DNA of 64,000 nt from FEN-1219 sp963713355 (GCA_963713355.1 CAVQLK010000001.1:199295-263294); one strand, 5' to 3'. Counted from the first letter of the stretch, positions 26,241-34,995 are shown. Notes: generated from the sequence alone by a model not told the origin. Numbers and translations are program-made.

Positions 26241-27029
26241 TTGAGCATTCACCCAAGCGTCATCTCGAGCGACCGCGCCAAGATCTCTCCCGATGCCGAG
26301 ATCGGGCCCTATTGCGTCATCGACGGCGAGGTCGAAATAGGCGCCGGCACGGTCGTCGAGTCGCACGCGCGCATCGGCAGCCGCTACGGCCGCGTCACGA
26401 TCGGCACGAACAATCGCATCCAGCACGGCGCCGTGCTCGGCGGGCCGCCGCAAGACTTGGGCTACGAGGGCGGCGCATACACGGCGCTCACGATCGGCTC
26501 GCACAACCGAATCGGCGAGTTCGTCAGCATCAACATCGGGACGGCCAAAGGCGGCGGCGTCACGCGCGTCGGCGATCACAATTTCATCATGGCCTACACG
26601 CACATCGGCCACGACTGCCAAGTCGCCGACCATGTCGTCATCGTCAACGGCGCCCAGTTCGCGGGACATGTGACGATCGAGCATCACGTGCTCGTCAGCG
26701 GCCTTACGGGCTGCACGCAGTTCACTCGGCTGGGAGCGTACTCGTTCATGGCGGCCGGCGCGTTCGCGAACAAGGACATCGTGCCGTTCGCGATCGCCGA
26801 AGGGCATTGGGCGACGCCGCGCGCCATCAACCGCGTCGGACTGAAGCGCGCGGGTTTCGACGCGGCTGAGCGGCGCAACATCGGCAACGCGCTCAAATTC
26901 GTGCTCGACCGCTCGCTGACGATCGAAGAGGTCACGGCGCGTATCGCGGCCGAGTGCCAGCCGAGCCCGCAGATCGAGCACTTGCTCAGCTTCATCCGCA
27001 ACTCCGAGCGCGGGATCGCACGCGGGTGA
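26241..27029 (+). CDS. lpxA: Acyl-ACP-UDP-GlcNAc O-acyltransferase (LpxA)
   Basis: This 262-residue left-handed beta-helix acyltransferase catalyses the first step of lipid A synthesis. Hexapeptide repeats start at SIHPSVISSDRAKISPDAEI; the catalytic His is the second His of THIGHDCQVADHVV; FAIAEGHWATPRAINRVGLK and the C-terminal helices follow. The start is TTG at 26241. LpxA usually sits with lpxD, fabZ and lpxB; here it lies between pyrD and a Gfo/Idh/MocA oxidoreductase whose start overlaps its stop. It may be a second copy or have a modified sugar substrate. Confidence 0.9.
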   Translation: MSIHPSVISSDRAKISPDAEIGPYCVIDGEVEIGAGTVVESHARIGSRYGRVTIGTNNRIQHGAVLGGPPQDLGYEGGAYTALTIGSHNRIGEFVSINIGTAKGGGVTRVGDHNFIMAYTHIGHDCQVADHVVIVNGAQFAGHVTIEHHVLVSGLTGCTQFTRLGAYSFMAAGAFANKDIVPFAIAEGHWATPRAINRVGLKRAGFDAAERRNIGNALKFVLDRSLTIEEVTARIAAECQPSPQIEHLLSFIRNSERGIARG

Positions 27030-27964
27030 GCAAACTTCGCACAGCAGTCGTCGGCGTCGGGTATCTCGGGCGGTTTCATGCGCAAAAGCACCGCGCGCTC
27101 GACAACGTCGAGCTCGTCGCCGTCTGCGATCGCGACGCCGAGCGCGCGCGCGCAGTCGCGGCCGAGGTCGGAGCGAGCGCCGTCGAGGACTATCGCGCGC
27201 TGATCGGCAAGGTCGACGCGGTCACCATCGCTGCGACGACGGCCGAGCACTTCGCCTTGGCGCGTTTCTTTCTCGAGCACGGCGTGCACTGTCTCGTCGA
27301 GAAGCCGTTGACTCGCACGAGCAGCGAAGCGGCCGTGCTCACGAAGCTCGCCGACGAGCGCAAGCTGAAGCTGCAAGTCGGGCATGTCGAGCGGTTCAAT
27401 CCCGCGTTGTTGGCCGCACGCGAGACGCTGACGACGGTGCGTTTCATCGAGTGTCATCGGCTCGCGCCGTTCAAGGGCCGCGGCGCCGACGTCAACGTGA
27501 TTCTCGACGTCATGATTCACGATCTCGACGTCATTCTTTCGCTCGTCGACTCGAAGCCTGTCGCGGTGTCCGCGGTCGGCATACCCGTGCTGATGGACGA
27601 CATCGACATCGCGAATGCGCGCATCGAGTTCGCGAACGGCGCAATCGCAAACGTGACGGCATCGCGCGTCTCGACGACGCCGCAGCGTCGGTTTCGCGTG
27701 TTCCAGCCGAACCAGTACGTCTCGATCGATTTCGGCGAGGGCGAGGTCCGGCGCGTCACGAAGGACGGCGACTGGCGCGAAGGCGGCGCGCCGCTGCGCG
27801 AGCAAACCTGGAACCTCGAAAAAGGCGACGCGCTTCTCGCCGAAACGCGCGCCTTCGCCGAGTGCATCCTCAACGACACCCCCCCCGTCGTCTCCGGCGC
27901 CGACGCCCTAGCCTCTCTCGAGCTCGCCGAAATGATCGGCGCCGACATCGCCCGCCGTCGCTAG
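27026..27964 (+). CDS. Gfo/Idh/MocA-family oxidoreductase (GnnA-like by context)
   Basis: This 312-residue NAD(P)-dependent sugar oxidoreductase has a Rossmann start KLRTAVVGVGYLGRFHAQKH and the EKPLTR motif (HCLVEKPLTRTSSEAA), then GHVERFNPALL. The GTG start overlaps the lpxA stop (GTGA), showing tight coupling. In Acidithiobacillus an oxidoreductase of this family, GnnA, with the aminotransferase GnnB makes the diamino sugar used by its LpxA. The GnnA link is inferred from context; no gnnB lies in this window. Confidence 0.88.
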   Translation: MSKLRTAVVGVGYLGRFHAQKHRALDNVELVAVCDRDAERARAVAAEVGASAVEDYRALIGKVDAVTIAATTAEHFALARFFLEHGVHCLVEKPLTRTSSEAAVLTKLADERKLKLQVGHVERFNPALLAARETLTTVRFIECHRLAPFKGRGADVNVILDVMIHDLDVILSLVDSKPVAVSAVGIPVLMDDIDIANARIEFANGAIANVTASRVSTTPQRRFRVFQPNQYVSIDFGEGEVRRVTKDGDWREGGAPLREQTWNLEKGDALLAETRAFAECILNDTPPVVSGADALASLELAEMIGADIARRR

Positions 27965-27988
27965 ACGACCTGCGCCGTTCGGTGCCAG

Positions 27989-28050
27989 GGCGGCCACGCG
28001 AGGCACATCCGCGCGGGAGGTGGTGGCGGCCACGCGAGGCACATCCGCGC
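27989..28050. repeat. Two direct copies of a 26-base repeat
   Basis: The 26 bases at 27989-28014 (starting GGCGGCCACGCGAGGCACAT) recur exactly at 28025-28050, a period of 36. A diverged inverted copy of the same motif (ATGTGCCTCACATGGCCGC) lies at about 28210-28229 inside the neighbouring inverted repeat. The copies belong to one repeat cluster in a 590-base region without genes. Confidence 0.85.
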
Positions 28051-28061
28051 CTCCGCCCGCC

Positions 28062-28475
28062 GGCCCGGCCTTTGTCACCTGCGCCCGCCGCAACTGCGCG
28101 GGCCGCGTGTGCCTTCGAAGCTTTGCATCGAGGCTCGCAGCGCGAGCCATCCGAGACATCAGCGGGACGTCGTTGCCCGCTTGCGCGCGGGCCGCCGGCC
28201 GGAGTCACGAATGTGCCTCACATGGCCGCTGGTGGTGGAGGTGGAACAGCGCACGCAGGCAACAGTGTGAGCCTCCGGCACGCTCGGGCCGCGATGCAGC
28301 TCGTGGCGGCCGTGTGAGTGATGTTTCGTGACTCTGCCCGAAGGCCCGCGCGAAAGTGGGCCACGACGCCGCGACGCAGCTTCCGTATGGCGCACGCTGC
28401 GAGCCGCGATGCAAAACTTCGATGGCACACTGGGCCCACGTCGCTTCGGCGAGCGGCGGTGACAAAGGCCGGGCC
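28062..28475. repeat. Large imperfect inverted repeat
   Basis: The arms 28062-28229 and 28306-28475 are imperfect inverted copies of about 170 bases separated by a 76-base loop. Both start with GGCCCGGCCTTTGTCACC when read outside-in, and both contain TTTGCATCG followed by GGCTCGCAGCG. The region between the oxidoreductase and ntrC (27965-28554) holds no credible gene. Open frames in it are low-complexity Arg/Ala reading of the repeats. This looks like a degenerate non-coding repeat family or remnant of a mobile element. Confidence 0.75.
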
Positions 28476-28554
28476 TTCGGGCAGAGGCGCGAGACATCAA
28501 TCGCGCGGCCGCTACCGACGAGCGAACCGCCTGCGACGTCGCGCGACGCGGCAG

Positions 28555-29958
28555 TTAGACGCGGCCTTCGAGGCCGAGCTCTTTGATTTTGCGGGTCAGG
28601 GTGTTGCGGCCCCAGCCGAGGAGCTTGGCGGCTTCGAGGCGTTTGCCGCGGGCGCGCCTGAGAGCCGTCAAAATCAGCGTACGCTCGAAGGCGGGGAGCG
28701 CATCGAGCAAGAGAGGGGGCGGCTCCGCGATCGCGAGCTGCGCTTCGGCCCACTGTGAAAGGCCGGCCGTCCAGTCGGCGCCCGTCTGACTTCCGACGCC
28801 GCCGAGCTCGGCGGGCAGGTCCTGCCCGACGATCTCGCGACCGGCGGCCGTGACGGTCAGCCGCCGGCACACGTTGACGAGCTCCCGCACGTTGCCCGGC
28901 CAGTCGTAGCGCTGCAGCGCTTCGACGGCGTCGGCGCTCAGTGTTTTCGGCGCGACGCCGAGCTCGTTCGCCGCCTGCTCGAGGTAGAACCGCGACAGCT
29001 CGCGGATGTCCTCGCGCCGTTGCCGCAGCGGAGGCACCTCGATGCGCATCACGTTCAGTCGGTGATACAGATCCTCGCGAAAGCGTCCCGTCACGGCGCC
29101 CTGCCCGAGGTCCTGATGCGTGGCCGCAATCACTCGGACGTCGACGCGAATCGGCGCTTGGCCGCCGACGCGGAAGAACTCGCTCTCGGCGAGCACGCGC
29201 AGCAGGCGCGTCTGCAGCGCAAGCGACATGTCACCGATCTCGTCGAGGAACAGCGTGCCGCCGTTGGCCTGCTCGAAGCGCCCGATCCGCCGCTCCGTGG
29301 CGCCCGTGAACGCGCCCTTTTCGTGGCCGAACAACTCGGACTCGAGCAGCTCCGCTGCGATCGCCGACGTGTTCAGCGCGACGAACGGGCTGTCGGCACG
29401 CGGCGAGTTGTCGTGCAACGCGCGCGCGACGAGCTCCTTGCCCGTGCCCGATTCGCCCGTGATCAGCACCGTCATGCTCGAGCGCGACAAGCGGCCGATC
29501 GCTTTGAACACCTCTTGCATCGCCGGCGCTTGGCCGATGATGCGCGGCGTAGGCTTCGCTGCGGCTTGCTCGATCGTTCCGCGCGTGCGTTGCCGCGCCG
29601 CCCGCGACACGAGCTCGATCGCTTCGTCGATGTCGAAGGGCTTCGGCAGATACTCGAACGCCCCGCCTTGATAGGCCGACACGGCGCTGTCTAGGTCCGA
29701 GTGCGCCGTGATCACGATGACGGGGATGTCGGGATCCTCGCGCGTGAGACGCTCCATGAGCTCGAGCCCGCTCATGTCCGGCATGCGGATATCAGTGATC
29801 AGCACGTCGGGCCGGCCGAGCTTCAACGCGCCGAAGAATTCCTCGCCAGTCTCGAACGCTCGCGGGAACATATGTGCTTGCTTCAGTGCTTGCTCGAGCA
29901 CCCATCTCACGGACTCGTCGTCGTCGACGACCCAAACGGACAAACCGGGCGTTGCCAT
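28555..29958 (-). CDS. glnG: Nitrogen regulation response regulator NtrC
   Basis: This 467-residue sigma-54 activator has three domains. The receiver carries phospho-Asp in VLITDIRMPDMSG and Lys in FEYLPKPF. The AAA+ domain has Walker A ITGESGTGKELVA, the sigma-54-contacting loop EKGAFTGATERRI and LFLDEIGDMSLALQTRLLRV. The C-terminal Fis-type helix-turn-helix ends RLEAAKLLGWGRNTLTRKIK. It is encoded directly after ntrB (shared base region at 29958) and probably activates the glnA promoter 3.2 kb away. Confidence 0.96.
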   Translation of the reverse strand: MATPGLSVWVVDDDESVRWVLEQALKQAHMFPRAFETGEEFFGALKLGRPDVLITDIRMPDMSGLELMERLTREDPDIPVIVITAHSDLDSAVSAYQGGAFEYLPKPFDIDEAIELVSRAARQRTRGTIEQAAAKPTPRIIGQAPAMQEVFKAIGRLSRSSMTVLITGESGTGKELVARALHDNSPRADSPFVALNTSAIAAELLESELFGHEKGAFTGATERRIGRFEQANGGTLFLDEIGDMSLALQTRLLRVLAESEFFRVGGQAPIRVDVRVIAATHQDLGQGAVTGRFREDLYHRLNVMRIEVPPLRQRREDIRELSRFYLEQAANELGVAPKTLSADAVEALQRYDWPGNVRELVNVCRRLTVTAAGREIVGQDLPAELGGVGSQTGADWTAGLSQWAEAQLAIAEPPPLLLDALPAFERTLILTALRRARGKRLEAAKLLGWGRNTLTRKIKELGLEGRV

Positions 29959-31043
29959 CAGCGGGCTCCGTTAGCGACCGGCAAACGGATCTGGAAGATC
30001 GTGCGTCCCGGTTCGCTGGTGAATTCGATGAGCCCCCCATTTCGACTCACGAGATCCTGCGCGATCGTCAGCCCGAGCCCCGTGCCCGTCGAGCGTCCCG
30101 TCACGAGCGGATAGAAGATCGTCTCCTTGAGCTCGTCGGGAATTCCCGGGCCGTTGTCCTCGACCTCGGCCGACAGGACCAAGCGGTGGCGCTCGCCACC
30201 AACCGTGAAATTCGTCAGTGCGCGCGTGCGGAAGATCAGGCGGCCACGCTCGCCGAGCGCCTGCATCGCGTTGCGCCCGACGTTGAGAAACGCCTGGATC
30301 ATGTGATTGCGATCGACCGTGATCGACGGCAGGCTCGGGTCGTAATCGCGGACGAGCTCCACGCCTGCGGGTTTCTCGGCTTCGATGAGGTGCGCGACGT
30401 GCTCCGTGATCCGATGCAGGTTGATCTCCTCGGGCCGCGGCGCGCCGCCGGCGCGCAAGATTCCGTCGACGAGCGCCGCGAGACGGTCCGCCTCCTCGAT
30501 GATCACGCGCGTGTAGGCCTTCTGCTCGGGGTCCGGCAGTTGCCGCTCGAGCAGTTGCGCCGCGCCGCGCAGTCCGCCGAGCGGGTTCTTCACTTCGTGC
30601 GCGAGCTGCCGCACGATGCGCCGCGAAACGCGTTGCTGCGCGACGAGGTCGGCCTCGCGCCTGACGCGGCGGTCCCGCTCCGTGTCGGCGAACTCGAGCA
30701 CGATGCCGTGCTCGTGATCGAGCAGCGCCACGCGACAGTCGAGCACGAGCTCGCGATCGCCGACGCGCGCAGCAAACTCGTGCAGGCTGAATGACAGCCC
30801 CGTCGCGAGCGCGCGCTGGCAGAGCACGAGCAGCTCCTGCGCGGGATGCACGATGTCCGCGAGCGCACGCCCAAGCGTGCGCCGCAAGCTGACGCTGAAA
30901 AGATTCTCGGCGGCAGGATTCAGATACGAGACCAACAAGCCCTCGTCGAGCACGACGAGCGCCGTTGAGAGCCCCTGGAGTATGCGGTCGGCGGACGGTG
31001 CGCGGCGCGAGCGCCGGCCCGCGCCCGCGACCTCGTTAGCGCC
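29958..31043 (-). CDS. glnL: Nitrogen regulation sensor kinase NtrB; start codon unclear
   Basis: This kinase phosphorylates NtrC under nitrogen limitation. A PAS domain (ILQGLSTALVVLDEGLLVSY then LNPAAENLF) is followed by the phospho-His motif VRQLAHEVKNPLGGLRGAAQ and the ATPase boxes VGRNAMQALG, VEDNGPGIP and GRSTGTGLGLTIAQDLV. No ATG, GTG or TTG occurs in frame between the DUF4124 stop and the PAS domain; the frame merely continues open into the upstream gene. The start given is only the limit set by that gene. A sequence error or non-standard start is likely. Confidence 0.88.
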   Translation of the reverse strand, partial: GANEVAGAGRRSRRAPSADRILQGLSTALVVLDEGLLVSYLNPAAENLFSVSLRRTLGRALADIVHPAQELLVLCQRALATGLSFSLHEFAARVGDRELVLDCRVALLDHEHGIVLEFADTERDRRVRREADLVAQQRVSRRIVRQLAHEVKNPLGGLRGAAQLLERQLPDPEQKAYTRVIIEEADRLAALVDGILRAGGAPRPEEINLHRITEHVAHLIEAEKPAGVELVRDYDPSLPSITVDRNHMIQAFLNVGRNAMQALGERGRLIFRTRALTNFTVGGERHRLVLSAEVEDNGPGIPDELKETIFYPLVTGRSTGTGLGLTIAQDLVSRNGGLIEFTSEPGRTIFQIRLPVANGAR

Positions 31044-31045
31044 CG

Positions 31046-31588
31046 CTAGTTGCGGCCGCTGGTCCGCGAGTTTGGATTCTGCGTGCTCGTTTGCTGAACG
31101 ATGAAGGTTCGCGGCTCCGAGCGCGCGACCTCCGCGCCCTGCGCATCGATGACGACGATCTGCACCGTGTGCGTGCCACGGAAGACGTCCGGCAGGGTAA
31201 CGCGAGCGGCCACCGTGTTGACGTTGCGGCGCTGGCCATCGAGCAGCACGTCGTAGCGATGGCCCGGTTGCAGCGCCGGTTGAAAGCGCACCTGCACCGG
31301 CAACTGCGTGCCGATGTTCCAAAGCGTTTCCTGGTCCGCTGGGCTCACGATCTCGATGCTCTGATACGCCGATGCGGCCGCCGTTTCCGGTTGGCCGGTC
31401 GCGCGCGACGCGCTGGCTCGTACCCGCGTCCCGACCGCCTGCGCGCTCGAGAGCTCCACTTGACGGGCCCCCGGCACGGGCCGATCGGAATAGTGCACGA
31501 GGCCGTTGGCGTCGACCCACGTCCAAGCTGGGGCGGCGCTCGCTGCGGTCCCTGACAACGCCGACAACAAGATCAGCCACTTACGCAT
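31046..31588 (-). CDS. DUF4124 domain-containing exported protein
   Basis: This 180-residue protein has a signal peptide (MRKWLILLSALSGTAASA), a DUF4124 motif (APAWTWVDANGLVHYSDRPV) and a C-terminal immunoglobulin-like strand region with LPDVFRGTHTVQIVVIDAQG. It lies between glnA and ntrB on the same strand, a position where such genes are common in gammaproteobacteria. Its function is unknown; it may share a transcript with ntrBC. Confidence 0.85.
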   Translation of the reverse strand: MRKWLILLSALSGTAASAAPAWTWVDANGLVHYSDRPVPGARQVELSSAQAVGTRVRASASRATGQPETAAASAYQSIEIVSPADQETLWNIGTQLPVQVRFQPALQPGHRYDVLLDGQRRNVNTVAARVTLPDVFRGTHTVQIVVIDAQGAEVARSEPRTFIVQQTSTQNPNSRTSGRN

Positions 31589-31629
31589 GCTCCAAGCTTA
31601 GCGCCTAGCGGCGTTTTCTGCCAAATCGC

Positions 31630-31653
31630 GGCGGGGTTCCTGAGAACCCCGCC
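31630..31653 (-). terminator. Hairpin downstream of glnA
   Basis: A perfect 10-base-pair stem GGCGGGGTTC/GAACCCCGCC with a CTGA loop lies 37 bases after the glnA stop and 42 bases before the DUF4124 gene. There is no strong U-run on the glnA strand, so it may reduce rather than stop read-through into DUF4124-ntrBC. Confidence 0.6.
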
Positions 31654-31689
31654 ACGTTTTCCGTTTGACAGAACCGCGATACGAGCCCC

Positions 31690-33099
31690 TTACAGGCTGT
31701 AGTACATCTCGAACTCAACGGGATGCGGCGTGATCGAGAAGCGGGTGATCTCCTGCTCCTTCAAGCCGATGTAGGCATCGATCGTCGAATCGTTGAGCAC
31801 TCCGCCGGCGGTCAAGAACGCCCGGTCCTTGTCGAGCGCCTCGAGCGAATGCTCGAGCGAGTACGACACGGTCGGAATCAGCTTCTCCTCCTCGGGCGGC
31901 AGGTCGTAGAGATCCTTGTCGCTCGGTGGGCCCGGATTGATCTTGTTCGCGATGCCGTCGAGACCGGCCATCAACATGGCCGTGAACCCGAGGTACGGAT
32001 TCGCCGTGCTGTCCGGGAACCGCACCTCGATGCGCCGCGCTTTCGGATTCTGCACGTACGGTACGCGGATCGAAGCCGAGCGGTTGCGCGCGGAATAGGC
32101 GAGCAGCGTCGGCGCCTCGAAGCCTTTGACCAACCGCTTGTAGCTGTTCGTCGACGCGTTCGTCAGCGCGTTGATCGCGTGCGCGTGCTTCATGATGCCG
32201 CCGATGTAGTACAGCGCCGTCTGCGACAGGCCGCCGTAGAGATCGCCCGTGAATAGGTTCTTGCCGCCCTTCGCGAGCGACTGGTGAACATGCATGCCGC
32301 TGCCGTTATCGCCGACGAGCGGCTTCGGCATGAACGTGGCCGTTTTGCCGAAGCTGTGTGCGACGTTATGAACGACGTATTTCAGCGTCATGACGTCGTC
32401 GGCCTTCCTGACGAGCGAGCCAAACTTTACGCCGATCTCGCATTGACCGGCCGTCGCAACCTCGTGGTGGTGCACCTCGACGACGAGGCCCATTTCCTCG
32501 AGCGCCAAGCACATCGCCGAGCGGATGTCCTGCAGCGAGTCGACCGGCGGAACCGGGAAATAGCCGCCCTTGATGCCGGGACGGTGGCCGAGGTTGCCCT
32601 CCTCGATGTTCTTGCCGCTCTGCCATGCGCCTTCGTACGAGTCGATCGCGTACATGGCGCCTTGCATCTGCGACGACCAACGGACGTCGTCGAAAATGAA
32701 GAACTCGTTCTCGGGGCCGAAGAACGCCTCGTCGGCGATGCCCGTGGAGCGCAGGTACGCTTCGGCGCGCTTCGCCGCCGAGCGCGGATCGCGCTCGTAG
32801 CCCTGCATCGTCGACGGCTCGATGATGTCGCAGCGGATGTTCAGGGTCGTCTCTTCCATGAACGGGTCGAGCACGGCCGTCGACGGGTCGAGCCCGAGGA
32901 TCATGTCGGACTCGTTGATGCCCTTCCACCCGGCGATCGAAGAGCCGTCGAACATCTTGCCGTCCTCGAAGACACCGGCGTCGATGGCGTGATGCGGCAC
33001 GGTCACGTGCTGCTCTTTACCGCGCGTGTCCGTGAACCGCAGGTCTACGAACTTGACGCCTTTTTCCTTGATGAGCTTGAGTACCTCGGCGGGCGACAT
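31690..33099 (-). CDS. glnA: Glutamine synthetase type I
   Basis: This 469-residue enzyme makes glutamine from glutamate and ammonia. Landmarks are KFVDLRFTDTRGKEQHVTVP, MFDGSSIAGWKGINESDM, the ATP-binding MPKPLVGDNGSGMHVHQSL and RNRSASIRVPYV. The adenylylation site Tyr398 lies in DKDLYDLPPEEE, so the enzyme is of the GlnE-regulated beta subtype. The ATG at 33099 has AGGAG at good spacing. The upstream region carries a sigma-54-type promoter and an NtrC-type site. Confidence 0.97.
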   Translation of the reverse strand: MSPAEVLKLIKEKGVKFVDLRFTDTRGKEQHVTVPHHAIDAGVFEDGKMFDGSSIAGWKGINESDMILGLDPSTAVLDPFMEETTLNIRCDIIEPSTMQGYERDPRSAAKRAEAYLRSTGIADEAFFGPENEFFIFDDVRWSSQMQGAMYAIDSYEGAWQSGKNIEEGNLGHRPGIKGGYFPVPPVDSLQDIRSAMCLALEEMGLVVEVHHHEVATAGQCEIGVKFGSLVRKADDVMTLKYVVHNVAHSFGKTATFMPKPLVGDNGSGMHVHQSLAKGGKNLFTGDLYGGLSQTALYYIGGIMKHAHAINALTNASTNSYKRLVKGFEAPTLLAYSARNRSASIRVPYVQNPKARRIEVRFPDSTANPYLGFTAMLMAGLDGIANKINPGPPSDKDLYDLPPEEEKLIPTVSYSLEHSLEALDKDRAFLTAGGVLNDSTIDAYIGLKEQEITRFSITPHPVEFEMYYSL

Positions 33100-33197
33100 G
33101 AATCCTCCGTTAGTGCTGTCTTTAAGTTGTGTCGCTGCCGGTGCTCGTTTTTTTTTACGCACGGCAGTTCGGCCCTTTTTTTGAGAGTCTCGGGATG

Positions 33198-33213
33198 TGC
33201 ATTCTTTGTGCCA
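33198..33213 (-). promoter_or_regulatory. Sigma-54 (RpoN) promoter of glnA
   Basis: On the minus strand TGGCACAAAGAATGCA matches the -24/-12 pattern TGGCAC-N5-TTGCA with one difference in the -12 box. It predicts a transcript starting near 33187, about 88 bases before the glnA ATG. The E. coli glnAp2 promoter has a comparable layout. ntrBC encoded downstream supplies the activator. Confidence 0.75.
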
Positions 33214-33276
33214 CGCCCAAGACGCGGCTAACGTACTGTTTTCTCTGCGCCTATGCAACTAATGGCCATTGTTTGC

Positions 33277-33291
33277 GCACTGAATCGGTGC
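33277..33291. promoter_or_regulatory. NtrC-type binding site upstream of glnA
   Basis: GCACTGAATCGGTGC is a dyad GCAC-N7-GTGC, the half-site spacing of the NtrC consensus. Its centre is about 98 bases upstream of the predicted sigma-54 transcript start, an enhancer-like distance. A weaker candidate, TGCAACTAATGGCCA, lies at 33254-33268. The rest of the 33100-33432 gap between glnA and glyS shows no gene. Confidence 0.6.
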
Positions 33292-33432
33292 GGCGGCGGC
33301 CAGCCGCCGCCCTGTTCTGGGGCGCGCGGGCCGAAGTGCGTCACGACGCGCCCTCGCGGATCCTCCCCATTCCGACGCGAGATCGCATCGCTATACTTGC
33401 CCGCCTCGTCCCGCGTGCGCTCGGAGTGATCG

Positions 33433-34995
33433 ATGGATGCGATGGAAAAAATTGTGTCGCTGTGCAAGCGACGGGGCTTCATTTTCCCTTCGAGCGAGAT
33501 CTACGGCGGTTTGAACGGCGCGTGGGATTACGGGCCTCTCGGCGTGGAGCTCAAGCGTAACCTGAAGCAGGCTTGGTGGAACGACATGATCGTGCACCAT
33601 GACGAGACGGCGACGCCGCCCGGTGCGCCTCAGCCGTTCGGCATGGTCGGGCTCGATAGCGCGCTGCTCATGAACCCGAAGGTGTGGGAGGCGAGCGGCC
33701 ACGTCGGCGGCTTCAGCGACCCCATGGTCGACGACCGCGAGACTCGCGCTCGGTACCGCGCCGATCAGCTAGCGGTGTACGCGCTCGAGTTCATCGGCAG
33801 CGACGGCAAGCTCGAGCGCTACGACGAGGTGCTGTTCGCGGCGCCGGGCGAGGTGGGCAAGTCGACGCCTTCGGAGCTGTTCGAGCCACATCGCAAGCGC
33901 GTCGCGTCGCTGCAGAAGCACAAACCGGACACAGAGGCGCGGCCCGTTTCGGTGCCGGGAGCGCTGCAAGACGAAACGCTGCGCGCGCGCGTGCTCGCGC
34001 CCGGTGCATCGGCGCCCGGGACGCTAACCGCGCCGCGCGCGTTCAACCTGATGTTCAAGACTCACGTCGGCGCGCTCGAGGACAACTCGAGCGTGACCTA
34101 TCTACGCCCCGAGACGGCGCAGGGCATTTTCGTGAACTTCAAGAATGTCTGCGATACCGCGCGCGTGCGCGTGCCGTTCGGCATTGGGCAGGTCGGCAAG
34201 GCGTTCCGCAACGAGATCAACCCGCGCAACTTCACGTTCCGCAGCCGCGAGTTCGAGCAGATGGAGATCGAGTTCTTCTGCCGCGCGAGCGAGTCCGCGC
34301 AGTGGTACCAGTACTGGCGCGAGCGGCGCTATCGCTGGTATCTCGAGCTCGGGATGAAGCAGACGAATCTGCACTTGCGCGAGCACGAGGCGGGCGAGCT
34401 CGCGCACTATGCCGCGGGCTGCGCCGACGTCGAGTACGACTTCCCGTTCGGCCGCAGCGAGCTCGAGGGCGTCGCGAACCGCACCGACTTCGATCTGCGT
34501 CAGCATATGCAGATGAGCGGCAAAGATCTGCGTTACTTCGACGATCAGGAGCCGAACGAGGATGCTCGCCGCTATCTGCCGCATGTCATCGAGCCGTCCG
34601 CCGGCGCGGATCGCGGGACGCTGGCGTTCCTCTGCGACGCCTTCAGTGAGGACCAAGTCGGCGGCGAGCCGCGCACGGTGTTGAAGCTGCATCCACGGCT
34701 CGCACCGATCAAGGCCGCGGTGTTTCCGCTCGTCAAGAAGGACGGCATGCCCGAGAAGGCGCTCGAGATCTATCGCGCGCTGAAGAAGCACTTCAACGTT
34801 TACTACGACGAGAAGGGCGCGATCGGCCGCCGCTATCGGCGGCAAGATGAGGCCGGCACGCCGTTCTGCATCACTGTCGACGGCGACACCCTCAGCGCAG
34901 GCTCGGTGACGGTACGCGAGCGCGACAGCTGCGAGCAGACGCGCGTCGGCGTCGGCGAGCTTGCGAACGTGTTGAGCGAGCGGCTAGGGGCCTGA
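33433..34995 (+). CDS. glyS: Glycine-tRNA ligase, single-chain alpha2 type
   Basis: This 520-residue class II synthetase is of the homodimeric GlyRS type shared by archaea, eukaryotes and some bacteria. It starts MDAMEKIVSLCKRRGFIFPS and continues EIYGGLNGAWDYGPLGVELK. Motif 2 is seen around GIGQVGKAFRNEINPRNFTF and RSREFEQMEIEFFC, and the anticodon-binding domain closes the chain (RRYRRQDEAGTPFCITVDGD). Most gammaproteobacteria have the two-subunit GlyQ/GlyS enzyme at this locus next to gmhB and plsC. The gene has an ATG start 4 bases before the gmhB gap. Confidence 0.95.
   Translation: MDAMEKIVSLCKRRGFIFPSSEIYGGLNGAWDYGPLGVELKRNLKQAWWNDMIVHHDETATPPGAPQPFGMVGLDSALLMNPKVWEASGHVGGFSDPMVDDRETRARYRADQLAVYALEFIGSDGKLERYDEVLFAAPGEVGKSTPSELFEPHRKRVASLQKHKPDTEARPVSVPGALQDETLRARVLAPGASAPGTLTAPRAFNLMFKTHVGALEDNSSVTYLRPETAQGIFVNFKNVCDTARVRVPFGIGQVGKAFRNEINPRNFTFRSREFEQMEIEFFCRASESAQWYQYWRERRYRWYLELGMKQTNLHLREHEAGELAHYAAGCADVEYDFPFGRSELEGVANRTDFDLRQHMQMSGKDLRYFDDQEPNEDARRYLPHVIEPSAGADRGTLAFLCDAFSEDQVGGEPRTVLKLHPRLAPIKAAVFPLVKKDGMPEKALEIYRALKKHFNVYYDEKGAIGRRYRRQDEAGTPFCITVDGDTLSAGSVTVRERDSCEQTRVGVGELANVLSERLGA

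Noticed and set aside
27989..28050. Possible CRISPR array
   Set aside because: Only two direct copies with a 10-base spacer, no cas genes in the window.
28205..28870. Long Arg/Ala-rich frames in both strands over the repeat cluster
   Set aside because: They result from high GC content and the inverted repeat; no start signals or family motifs.
29958..31580. A 540-codon version of ntrB
   Set aside because: The upstream third overlaps the well-supported DUF4124 gene in another frame and has no PAS or kinase content.
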